This document shows positions 35,088 through 41,407 of a DNA stretch of 64,000 nucleotides, piece by piece. Below the pieces are notes generated by a model. It saw only the letters and a list, made by a program, of their open reading frames with translations, searched no databases and was not told where the DNA came from. The number at the start of each line of letters is the position of its first letter. The stretch's first letter is position 1. The stretch spans positions 62,001-126,000 of the forward strand of contig NZ_CP094241.1 of NCBI RefSeq assembly GCF_022749495.1, in the 5' to 3' direction. The position numbers were made by a program, and so were the translations under genes. The DNA is from Neisseria macacae ATCC 33926. GTDB taxonomy: Bacteria > Pseudomonadota > Gammaproteobacteria > Burkholderiales > Neisseriaceae.

Positions 35088-35258
35088 ATGAACAAATGCC
35101 GCAAAACCGCCTACCTGCTCTCCAAAAAACAGGACGAAACCCGCCTGACCGTTCCCGAACGCGTTTTTCTGGGCAGCCACCTGCTGATATGCCCCCATTG
35201 CCGCGAATATAAAAAACAACTCGACCTTATTCAGAAAGCCATGAAAAAGATGTTTTGA
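35088..35258 (+). CDS. Small zinc-binding anti-sigma factor (MseR-like)
   Basis: 56 residues: starts MNKCRKTAYLLSKKQDETRL and has GSHLLICPHCREY. The H-x3-C-x2-C arrangement is the zinc anti-sigma (ZAS) core, and the upstream Cys4 or a nearby His may complete the site. The tail is basic and helical. In Neisseria the equivalent MseR protein holds sigma-E inactive and releases it on oxidative or thiol stress (known). Good RBS-like GTTAGGAAA before the ATG. Too short for many gene finders. Confidence 0.85.
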   Translation: MNKCRKTAYLLSKKQDETRLTVPERVFLGSHLLICPHCREYKKQLDLIQKAMKKMF

Positions 35259-35273
35259 AGCTGGCGGATAAGG

Positions 35274-35380
35274 TATAGTGGATTAAATTTAAATCAGGAC
35301 AAGGCGACGAAGCCGCAGACAGTACAGATAGTACGACAAGGCGAGGCAACGCCGTACTGGTTTAAAGTTAATCCACTATA
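35274..35380. repeat. Correia-type element (107 bp)
   Basis: Complete TATAGTGGATTAAATTTAAA ... TTAATCCACTATA element just past the anti-sigma gene and abutting an uptake-sequence hairpin. Confidence 0.9.
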
Positions 35381-35425
35381 AAAAGGTCGTCTGAAACCTG
35401 ATGTAGAGTTTCAGACGACCTTTTT
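35381..35425. terminator. Uptake-sequence hairpin terminator (sigma operon)
   Basis: AAAAGGTCGTCTGAAACC / GTTTCAGACGACCTTTTT, directly against the right end of a Correia-type element. Confidence 0.75.
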
Positions 35426-35774
35426 GCATGAAAGAAAATAGGGATTGATTGGTTTGAGCATGAGTTGGGATGAAATGGCGTGCCCATAAAAAAGCCAGCT
35501 TTTAAAGCCAGGATTTTGAAATTGGGCAGGATTGGGGCGGATTTAAAGGCATGGCAAACAAGGTTCAAACCGCCCAATAAGCCGGAGGCTATATAGGAAT
35601 GATTGTGCGGGTGTCAACATTTTCCGCCTTTTTTCAGAACAAAACATGACTTATGCCAATATTTGTTACTACAACCCACTACATCGGCGGGAATATGAAA
35701 ATGATGTGTGTTAGAATTTTTCCAGCTGTTTTATAAAACAGTACCTTAACTAAAAAATTTAAGAAGGATAGAAC
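35426..35774. other. Gene-free region upstream of the cytochrome lipoprotein
   Basis: Contains a short repeat pair around AAAGCCAGCTTTTAAAGCCAGG (about 35490-35512). Otherwise nothing is recognised until the promoter at 35712. Confidence 0.5.
35712..35741 (+). promoter_or_regulatory. Promoter and 5'UTR palindrome of the cytochrome lipoprotein gene
   Basis: TGTGTTAGAAT (-10 TAGAAT, 35712-35717) is followed by the palindrome CTGTTTTATAAAACAG (35726-35741) and AAGAAGGATAGAAC before the ATG. The same layout precedes the gene at 36909. Confidence 0.6.
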
Positions 35775-36317
35775 ATGAACAAATTACTAATTGCTGCGAT
35801 GATGATGGCCGCTTTGTCGGCTTGTTCCCAAGAAGCCAAGCAGGAAACTAAGGAAGCGGCTTCTGCCGTAGCTTCCGAGGTTAAAGACGCTGCGGCTTCT
35901 GCTACCGATGCTGCTGCATCTTCCGCTCAAGCAGCGGCGAGTAAAGTAGAAGATACTGCCGCCAAAGCCGCATCAGAAGTAAAAGAAGCTCCTGCCTCTG
36001 AAGCCAAACCGGCTGAAAAAACAGAAGCTGCGCCTGCCGACGAGAAAAAAGATGCCTCGTCCGCCAAAGTGGACGGCAAAGCCGTTTTCGAAGCCAACTG
36101 TAAAATGTGCCACGGCGGTACCATCCCGGGCGCTCCTGTTGTCGGTAAAAATGATGATTGGGCTCCGCGCATCAAACAAGGCAAAGAAACCCTGCATAAA
36201 CATGCACTCGAAGGCTTCAACACCATGCCGGCAAAAGGCGGCAACACCAGCCTGAGCGATGACGAAGTCAAAGCGGCGGTTGACTATATGGCAAACCAAT
36301 CCGGCGCCAAATTCTAA
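35775..36317 (+). CDS. Lipoprotein class I cytochrome c with Ala-rich stalk
   Basis: 180 residues. Lipobox MAALSAC. Residues ~20-95 are an Ala/Lys/Glu-rich helix or stalk very similar to the protein at 36909. The C-terminal ~80 residues form one haem domain of cytochrome c5 type: haem motif CKMCH, GAPVVG, and the Met ligand in GFNTMPAKGGNTSLSDDEV. Membrane-anchored periplasmic electron carrier, probably donating to a terminal oxidase or nitrite reductase (inference). Good AAGAAGGATAG ribosome site. Confidence 0.88.
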   Translation: MNKLLIAAMMMAALSACSQEAKQETKEAASAVASEVKDAAASATDAAASSAQAAASKVEDTAAKAASEVKEAPASEAKPAEKTEAAPADEKKDASSAKVDGKAVFEANCKMCHGGTIPGAPVVGKNDDWAPRIKQGKETLHKHALEGFNTMPAKGGNTSLSDDEVKAAVDYMANQSGAKF

Positions 36318-36329
36318 GCTGTACAAATC

Positions 36330-36361
36330 AAAACGCACCTTGCAATAAGGTGCGTTTTTTT
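36330..36361 (+). terminator. Cytochrome gene terminator
   Basis: AAAACGCACCTT / AAGGTGCGTTTTTTT: 12-base-pair stem, 5-base loop, long T-run, 13 bases after the stop codon. Confidence 0.9.
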
Positions 36362-36409
36362 ATGGGAAAACAGCCAAGCGTCGAGACGGTTCGGATTTGC
36401 TTTGATGGG

Positions 36410-36490
36410 AAACGGTATAAGATTAAGCTGAAATCAATGCGGTGTTGCTTCGCCTTGTCTTGATTCAAGCTTACTTGAACCACTACACAG
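36410..36490. repeat. Decayed Correia-like remnant and imperfect uptake-sequence pair
   Basis: GCTTCGCCTTGTCTTGATTC and TGAACCACTACA recall the right half of a Correia element with many changes. An imperfect uptake pair (GCTCGTCTGAAAC ... GTTTTCAGACGACC) follows at about 36505-36540. Confidence 0.5.
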
Positions 36491-36595
36491 GAAGTTGAGG
36501 GAAGCTCGTCTGAAACATTATCCTGTTTTCAGACGACCTGATCTTTGATTAACGATGGTGCGGTCTGAATGTTAGAACTAAGGCAGAAAGGCAAT

Positions 36596-36626
36596 AAAAA
36601 AGCTGAGTTTTTCAACTCAGCTTTTT
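36596..36626 (-). terminator. tRNA-Lys terminator
   Basis: AAAAAGCTGAGTT / AACTCAGCTTTTT, 6 bases past the tRNA 3' CCA end. Confidence 0.85.
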
Positions 36627-36631
36627 AAATT

Positions 36632-36707
36632 TGGTGGGTCGTGAGCGATTCGAACGCTCGACCAACGGATTAAAAGTCCGCTGCTCTACCGACTGAGCTA
36701 ACGACCC
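36632..36707 (-). tRNA. tRNA-Lys (UUU)
   Basis: Minus strand reads GGGTCGTTAGCTCAGTCGGT ... with anticodon loop CTTTTAA (anticodon TTT), T-arm GTTCGAATC, acceptor stem GGGTCGT/ACGACCC and an encoded CCA end; 76 nt. Confidence 0.97.
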
Positions 36708-36828
36708 GATAAGCTGTGAATTTTATAGAAACAGATGAGCAGTGTCAATGTTTTTCTGTATTTTTTCGGAACAAAATAGAACTTAAAGCACTGTTTATCG
36801 TCATATAGAAGAGATTATTAACATGATA

Positions 36829-36864
36829 TGTGTTACAATTTTTCGGGCTGTTTATATAAAACAG
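36829..36864 (+). promoter_or_regulatory. Promoter and 5'UTR palindrome of the Ala-rich lipoprotein gene
   Basis: TATGTGTTACAAT (-10 TACAAT, 36834-36839) is followed by CTGTTTATATAAAACAG (36848-36864) and AAGAAGGATAGGAC before the ATG. Almost the same as the leader of the cytochrome gene. Confidence 0.6.
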
Positions 36865-36908
36865 CATTTTAACCAAAATCTTAACCAAAAATTCAAGAAG
36901 GATAGGAC

Positions 36909-37319
36909 ATGAAAAAATTACTGATTGCCGCAATGATGGCGGCTGCTTTGGCGGCTTGTTCCCAAGAGACCAAGCAAGAGACTAAGGAAGCGGCACAAGC
37001 CGTTGCGTCCGATGTTAAAAACACTGCAGCTTCTGCCGCTGATTCTGCTGCTTCTGCCGCCCAAGAAGCGAAAGATAAAGTCAAAGACGCTGCGGCTGAT
37101 GCAAAAGAAACTGCCGATAAAGCCATGACTGAAACTAAAGAAGCTGCCGACAAAGCGGCTACCGATGTAAAAGAAGCGGCAGATAAAGCCGTTACCGAAA
37201 CTAAAGAAGCGGCCGGTAAAGCCAAAGAAGCGGCTACCGATGCAGCCAAAGATTCTTTGAACAAAGCTGCTGATGCGACTCAAGAAGCTGCGGACAAAAT
37301 GAAAGACGCTGCTAAATAA
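36909..37319 (+). CDS. Ala-rich helical lipoprotein with 11-residue-like repeats
   Basis: 136 residues. Lipobox ALAAC, then nearly the whole mature chain is Ala/Lys/Glu/Asp with repeats of type AADKAxTETKEAADKAATDV, predicted as one long amphipathic helix, similar in composition to LEA or apolipoprotein-like proteins. It shares signal, first 35 residues and leader with the cytochrome gene 0.6 kb upstream, so the two arose by duplication followed by gain or loss of the haem domain. Function unknown; a periplasmic spacer or envelope-stress protein is possible. Confidence 0.75.
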   Translation: MKKLLIAAMMAAALAACSQETKQETKEAAQAVASDVKNTAASAADSAASAAQEAKDKVKDAAADAKETADKAMTETKEAADKAATDVKEAADKAVTETKEAAGKAKEAATDAAKDSLNKAADATQEAADKMKDAAK

Positions 37320-37335
37320 TTTGTCGTGTTGACAT

Positions 37336-37380
37336 AAAAAGGTCGTCTGAAAACCGAATTTGGTTTTCAGACGACCTTTT
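37336..37380. terminator. Uptake-sequence hairpin terminator
   Basis: AAAAAGGTCGTCTGAAAACC / GGTTTTCAGACGACCTTTT after the Ala-rich lipoprotein gene. Confidence 0.85.
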
Positions 37381-37386
37381 GGTTTA

Positions 37387-37541
37387 TATAGTGGATTAAA
37401 TTTAAACCAGTACGGCGTTGCCTCGCCTTAGCTCAAAGAGAACGATTCTCTAAGGTGCTGAAGCACCAAGTGAATCGGTTCCGTACTATCTGTACTGTCT
37501 GCGGCTTCGTCGCCTTGTCCTGATTTAGTTAATCCACTATA
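37387..37541. repeat. Correia-type element, long form (155 bp)
   Basis: Terminal repeats plus the extra ~50-base internal block GAGAACGATTCTCTAAGGTG ... AGTGAATCGGTTCC, which in Neisseria carries an IHF-type site (known). It ends 10 bases from the ptsI stop codon. Confidence 0.92.
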
Positions 37542-37551
37542 GAAACCTTGT

Positions 37552-39339
37552 TTACGCCTGCGCTATCGGGCTGTCTTCGTCCTGCCGCTCTTCTTCGTGT
37601 TCCGCGCTGTTGAGCAATTTCAGCAGCTTTTCGGTTTTTTCCGAGTCTTCGCTGCGGAGGATTTTGGCGGTTTCGGTTTCGAGCAGGGCGGTGTTGCTGT
37701 GCAGGATGATGTTTTTGACGGGGAGCAGGTTGTTGGGGTTCATGGAGAATCGGCGCAGCCCCATGCCCAGCAGCATCCGCGTGTAGGTGGTGTCGCCTGC
37801 CATTTCGCCGCATATGGAGACGCTTTTTTCCATGCGGTTGGCGGTGCGGATGATGTGCTGGATGGTTTTCAACACGGCGGGATGGCCGGGCTGGTAGAGG
37901 TGGCTGACGCTGTCGTCGCCGCGGTCAACCGACAAGATGTATTGGATCAGGTCGTTGGTGCCGATGGAGATGAAGTCGGTCAGTTTCAGGATGCTGCCGA
38001 CGGTCATGGCGGCGGAGGGGATTTCAATCATGCAGCCGACGCTGACCGTGCCGAAGGTTTCGCCGCGTTCGGTAAGCTGGCGTTGGGCGGTGTCGAGGTG
38101 GATCAGGCATTGGCGCACTTCGGACAGGGAGGTAATCATCGGCCACATCATGCGCACGGGGCCGTGGACGGCGGCGCGGAGGATGGCGCGCATTTGGGTG
38201 CGGAACATGACGGGTTCGGCGAGGCACAGGCGGATGCCGGTGAGTCCGAGCGCGGGGTTGAGGCTGCCGTTGGGCGTGGTGTTCTGACCGAACCAGCGGG
38301 GGTTTTTGTCCACGCCCAAATCGACGGTGCGGATGGTGATGCTTTTGCCTTTCATTTTTTTCACAATCGCGCTGTACACTTCGTACTGCTCGTCTTCAGA
38401 CGGCATGGTGTCGCGGTTGAGATAGAGGAATTCGCTGCGGAAGAGTCCGACGCCGTCTGCGCCGAAGTTGTGCAGGGTTTTGATGTCTTCGGCGGATTCG
38501 ATGTTGGCGAGCAGCTCGATGTTGATGCCGTCGGCGGTGGTGGCGGCAGTTTTTTTGAGCTTGTTGAGTTCGCGCTTGTGGAGGCGGTATTCGCGGGCGA
38601 GGCGGCGGTATTCGTTGAGGACGACTTCGTCCGGATCGATGATGAGGACGCCGTTGATGCCGTCAACGATGACGGTTTCGTTTTCGGTAATGAGCCTGCG
38701 GGCGTTGTGCAGGCCGATGACGGAAGGGATGTCGAGGCTGCGGCCTAGGATGGCGGTGTGGCTGGTCGGGCCGCCGACGTCGGTAACGAAGGCGGTAATG
38801 CGCTGCTCTTTAAAGAGGACGGTGTCGGCGGGCGAGAGGTCGTGGGCAATCAGGATGGTGTCTTCAAACAAGCCTTCGTTGAGGTTTAAGTCGTTGCTTT
38901 GCCCCACAAGGTTGTTGTGGATGCGGCGGACGACTTGCAGCATGTCTTGTTTGCGTTCGCGCAGGTAGTCGTCTTCGATGTTGTCGAACTGGGCGGCAAG
39001 CTTGTCGCTTTGCTGTTTCAATGCCCATTCGGCATTGATTTTTTGTTCTTTCAAAATATCGACGGGTTCGCGCGAGAGGGTAACGTCGGTCAGCAGCATG
39101 AGGTGCAGCGAAATAAACGCGCCCAATTCGGTCGGGGCGTTTTCAGGAATCGCGCTGCGAAGCTGTTCCAACTCTTTGCGCGTGGCTTTGATGGCGGCAT
39201 CGAAACGGGCGGCTTCGGCGTCGATGAGGTCGTCTGAAACGTCGTATTGCGGCACTTCAGCCGTCCCGCGCGTAATCAGGTGGGCTTGTCCGATGGCGAT
39301 GCCTTTGCCCGCGGCGACACCGTGCAGCACGATACTCAT
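37552..39339 (-). CDS. ptsI: Phosphoenolpyruvate-protein phosphotransferase (Enzyme I)
   Basis: 595 residues. Phospho-His in GGPTSHTAILGRSLDIP (near residue 190), PEP-site FLYLNRDTMPSEDEQYEVY, GIRLCLAEPVMFRTQMRAIL, SIGTNDLIQYILSVDRGD, and the C-terminal Cys in VSICGEMAGD. It transfers phosphate from PEP to HPr. The ATG overlaps the HPr stop codon (TAATG). The acidic C-terminal tail beyond residue 570 is unusual. The codons for MPSE spell ATGCCGTCTGAA, the uptake dialect of pathogenic Neisseria (38395-38406). Confidence 0.96.
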   Translation of the reverse strand: MSIVLHGVAAGKGIAIGQAHLITRGTAEVPQYDVSDDLIDAEAARFDAAIKATRKELEQLRSAIPENAPTELGAFISLHLMLLTDVTLSREPVDILKEQKINAEWALKQQSDKLAAQFDNIEDDYLRERKQDMLQVVRRIHNNLVGQSNDLNLNEGLFEDTILIAHDLSPADTVLFKEQRITAFVTDVGGPTSHTAILGRSLDIPSVIGLHNARRLITENETVIVDGINGVLIIDPDEVVLNEYRRLAREYRLHKRELNKLKKTAATTADGINIELLANIESAEDIKTLHNFGADGVGLFRSEFLYLNRDTMPSEDEQYEVYSAIVKKMKGKSITIRTVDLGVDKNPRWFGQNTTPNGSLNPALGLTGIRLCLAEPVMFRTQMRAILRAAVHGPVRMMWPMITSLSEVRQCLIHLDTAQRQLTERGETFGTVSVGCMIEIPSAAMTVGSILKLTDFISIGTNDLIQYILSVDRGDDSVSHLYQPGHPAVLKTIQHIIRTANRMEKSVSICGEMAGDTTYTRMLLGMGLRRFSMNPNNLLPVKNIILHSNTALLETETAKILRSEDSEKTEKLLKLLNSAEHEEERQDEDSPIAQA

Positions 39340-39608
39340 TATTCGCCCTCGCCGAAGTAGTCGTTGATTAAGTCGGTCAATGCCTTCATGGCGGCGGCTT
39401 CGTCCAAGCCGTCGGTTTCCAGCTCGATGATTGTGCCTTTGGCGGCGGCGAGCATCATTAAGCCCATGATGCTTTTGCCGTTGACGCGGCTTCCGTTTTT
39501 CGTTACCCAGACTTCGCTTTGAAACTGAGACGCGGTTTGGGTGAATTTGCTGGAAGCGCGGGCGTGGAGTCCGAGTTTGTTGATGATTTCGATTTGTTGT
39601 TTTTGCAT
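39339..39608 (-). CDS. ptsH: Phosphocarrier protein HPr
   Basis: 89 residues from the ATG at 39608. Active His in NKLGLHARASSKF, and the regulatory-Ser region VNGKSIMGLMMLAAAKG. Shuttles phosphate from Enzyme I. The stop codon shares a base with the ptsI start. Located between the EIIA gene and ptsI in one minus-strand operon. Confidence 0.95.
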   Translation of the reverse strand: MQKQQIEIINKLGLHARASSKFTQTASQFQSEVWVTKNGSRVNGKSIMGLMMLAAAKGTIIELETDGLDEAAAMKALTDLINDYFGEGE

Positions 39609-39655
39609 GTTTGGCTTTCGGGTGTGCGGGGTCGTCTGAAAACGTGTCGGTCGGG

Positions 39656-40093
39656 TTAGACGGCTTCGGCGTGCTGTTTGCACACCAAATCTTCCGGTTC
39701 GGCGGTGATGGCGAAAATGCCTTTGACGGCGGCTTCCCTGACCGTTTCAGTAAAGGCGGCGAGATCTTCCGCCATGGGCGAGTATTGGGTCGCTTTAATC
39801 ATCATCGGCGCGTTCAGTCCGGTCAGGATGGCGGATTTGCCCGCGCGAACCAGCCTGCGGGCGGCATTGCACGGCGTCGCGCCGAAGATGTCGGTCATAA
39901 TCAATACGCCGTGGTTTTCAGGAAACTCTTGCAGCGCGGCGATGGCATTGTTGATGATGTCGTTTTGGTCTTCGTCAGGCTCTACGCCGAGGATGCGGAT
40001 GTTTTCCGGCATTCCCGTCGGGAAGAAATGATGGGTCAGGCTGCGGTAGGCCTCGCCTACTGCCTCGTGGGTAATGATTAAAAGGTTGATCAT
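39656..40093 (-). CDS. PTS EIIA component, mannose-type
   Basis: 145 residues from the ATG at 40093. Phospho-His in LIITHEAVGEAYRSL near residue 9, then DIINNAIAALQEF, LIMTDIFGATPCNAARRL and GLNAPMMIKA. These are EIIA-Man features. No EIIB/EIIC permease genes are in the window, which fits the view that the Neisseria PTS here is regulatory or incomplete (known for meningococcus). First gene of the EIIA-ptsH-ptsI operon; 47 bases before ptsH, with an uptake sequence in the gap. Confidence 0.9.
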   Translation of the reverse strand: MINLLIITHEAVGEAYRSLTHHFFPTGMPENIRILGVEPDEDQNDIINNAIAALQEFPENHGVLIMTDIFGATPCNAARRLVRAGKSAILTGLNAPMMIKATQYSPMAEDLAAFTETVREAAVKGIFAITAEPEDLVCKQHAEAV

Positions 40094-40177
40094 GATGTGT
40101 TCTCTGATGATTTTATTCGGCCGGTGTGGGCGAAAATATCGTCCGTTCACCCGCCACATAGCGCGATATGGTGGCAC

Positions 40178-40214
40178 AAAGGTCGTCTGAAAAGGTTTTC
40201 AGACGACCTTTTTA
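40178..40214 (-). terminator. hpt terminator (uptake-sequence hairpin)
   Basis: AAAGGTCGTCTGAAAA / GGTTTTCAGACGACCTTTTT between hpt and the PTS operon. Confidence 0.8.
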
Positions 40215-40222
40215 ATCTTGTC

Positions 40223-40786
40223 TCAGCCTTGGTTGAGCGCGTAAATCTCGCCCAAATTGCGCCAGCAGCCCGCCGCATCCATACCGTAGCCGAAGACGTA
40301 GCGGTTGGGAACATCCAGCCCGACATAATCCGCCTTGGTCGGTTTTTCCTTGTCGATCAACTTGTTGGCAAACACAGCCGCACGGCAGCTCGCCGCGCCC
40401 ATTTCCAAGAGCTTGGACTGAATCGCCGACATCGTGTGGCCCTCATCCAAAATATCGTCCAACACGACCACATGACGCCCCCGAATCTGCTCCGGGTCGG
40501 GCATCCGTTTCCAGTTGAACGCGCCGCCCGCCAGCTTGTCGCCGTAACGGGAAACATGAACATAATCAAAGTCCAACGGAAAGCGCAACAGCGGCAGCAA
40601 CTGCCCCGTAAACACCACCGCCCCGCCCATCACAGGCAGCAGGAGCGGATATTTGCCCCCCAAGTCGCGCGTAATCTCGTCCGCCACTTTTTGCAGCGCG
40701 GCACGGCATTGGTCTTGGTCGAACAAAAGCTCGGCATTATCAAGCATGGCTTGGGTTTCAAGGCGTTTGGTTTCTAAATCGATCAT
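40223..40786 (-). CDS. hpt: Hypoxanthine(-guanine) phosphoribosyltransferase
   Basis: 187 residues. PRPP-binding motif VVVLDDILDEGHTMSA, N-terminal LLLPVMGGAVVFTGQLLP, flexible-loop region VHVSRYGDKLAGG, and C-terminal PNRYVFGYGMDAAG. Salvages hypoxanthine/guanine to nucleotides in the cytoplasm. Monocistronic; the PTS genes follow after a terminator. Confidence 0.92.
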   Translation of the reverse strand: MIDLETKRLETQAMLDNAELLFDQDQCRAALQKVADEITRDLGGKYPLLLPVMGGAVVFTGQLLPLLRFPLDFDYVHVSRYGDKLAGGAFNWKRMPDPEQIRGRHVVVLDDILDEGHTMSAIQSKLLEMGAASCRAAVFANKLIDKEKPTKADYVGLDVPNRYVFGYGMDAAGCWRNLGEIYALNQG

Positions 40787-41407
40787 GGTAAACGGGGAAA
40801 TCAGTTGGGAAAAAGGAAATTATAAACCCAAAACAACAGGCTGAGGTCGTCTGAAAACAGAGAAGCGGGTTTTGCCATCGCTTTCAATACACCGCCTAGC
40901 TATCAGTTGCAGTAAGTCGGATTCTCGAATCCGACGGCTTTTGAGATGGTAGGTTTTTGTCGGATACAAGTATCCGACCTACGGCTGAAATCCCGCCGCC
41001 GCTTTAACCCGTATTGTCGTTTTTGAGCTGGGGAAACCCTTTTCGCAGGCAAATCCCGCGTGGCGGGCGTTGGCGGAATGCGCCGAACTGGCTTAGTTTC
41101 AGTAGGTCGGATTCTCGAATCCGACGGTTTTTGGGATGGCAGGTTTTTGTCGGATACAAGTATCCGACCTACGGCTGGCTGAGGTCGTCTGAAATTCCGC
41201 CGCCGCTTTGACCCGTATTGCCGTTTTTTGAGCTTGGAAAATCATTTTCTCAGGCAAAGCCCGCGTGGCAGGCGTTGGCGGAATGCGCCGAACTGGCTTA
41301 GTTGCAGTAGGTCGGATTCTCGAATCCGACGGCTTTTGAGATGGCGGGTTTTTGTCGGATACAAGTATCCGACCTACAGCTGGTTCGGCATTGCCGCGCA
41401 AACTAAG
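40787..41407. other. 620-base gene-free repeat region
   Basis: Upstream of hpt and downstream of the TPR/DUF2971-like gene. Apart from the three-unit repeat array at 40911-41382 and uptake sequences at about 40843 and 41182, nothing is recognised. Confidence 0.6.
40911..41382. repeat. Tandem array of three GTAGGTCGGAT repeats
   Basis: Units at 40911-40987, 41101-41177 and 41306-41382. Each has an inverted pair GGTCGGATTC...GAATCC and TCGGATACAAGTATCCGACC. Related spacers of about 113 and 128 bases contain GGCGTTGGCGGAATGCGCCG. The second spacer has an uptake sequence that the first lacks. Related single copies occur at 55852 and 57096. Confidence 0.8.

Noticed and set aside
37552..40093. Sugar-uptake PTS operon.
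   Set aside because: EIIA, HPr and Enzyme I are present but no EIIB, EIIC or EIID permease gene is in the window, so transport cannot be claimed from this locus.
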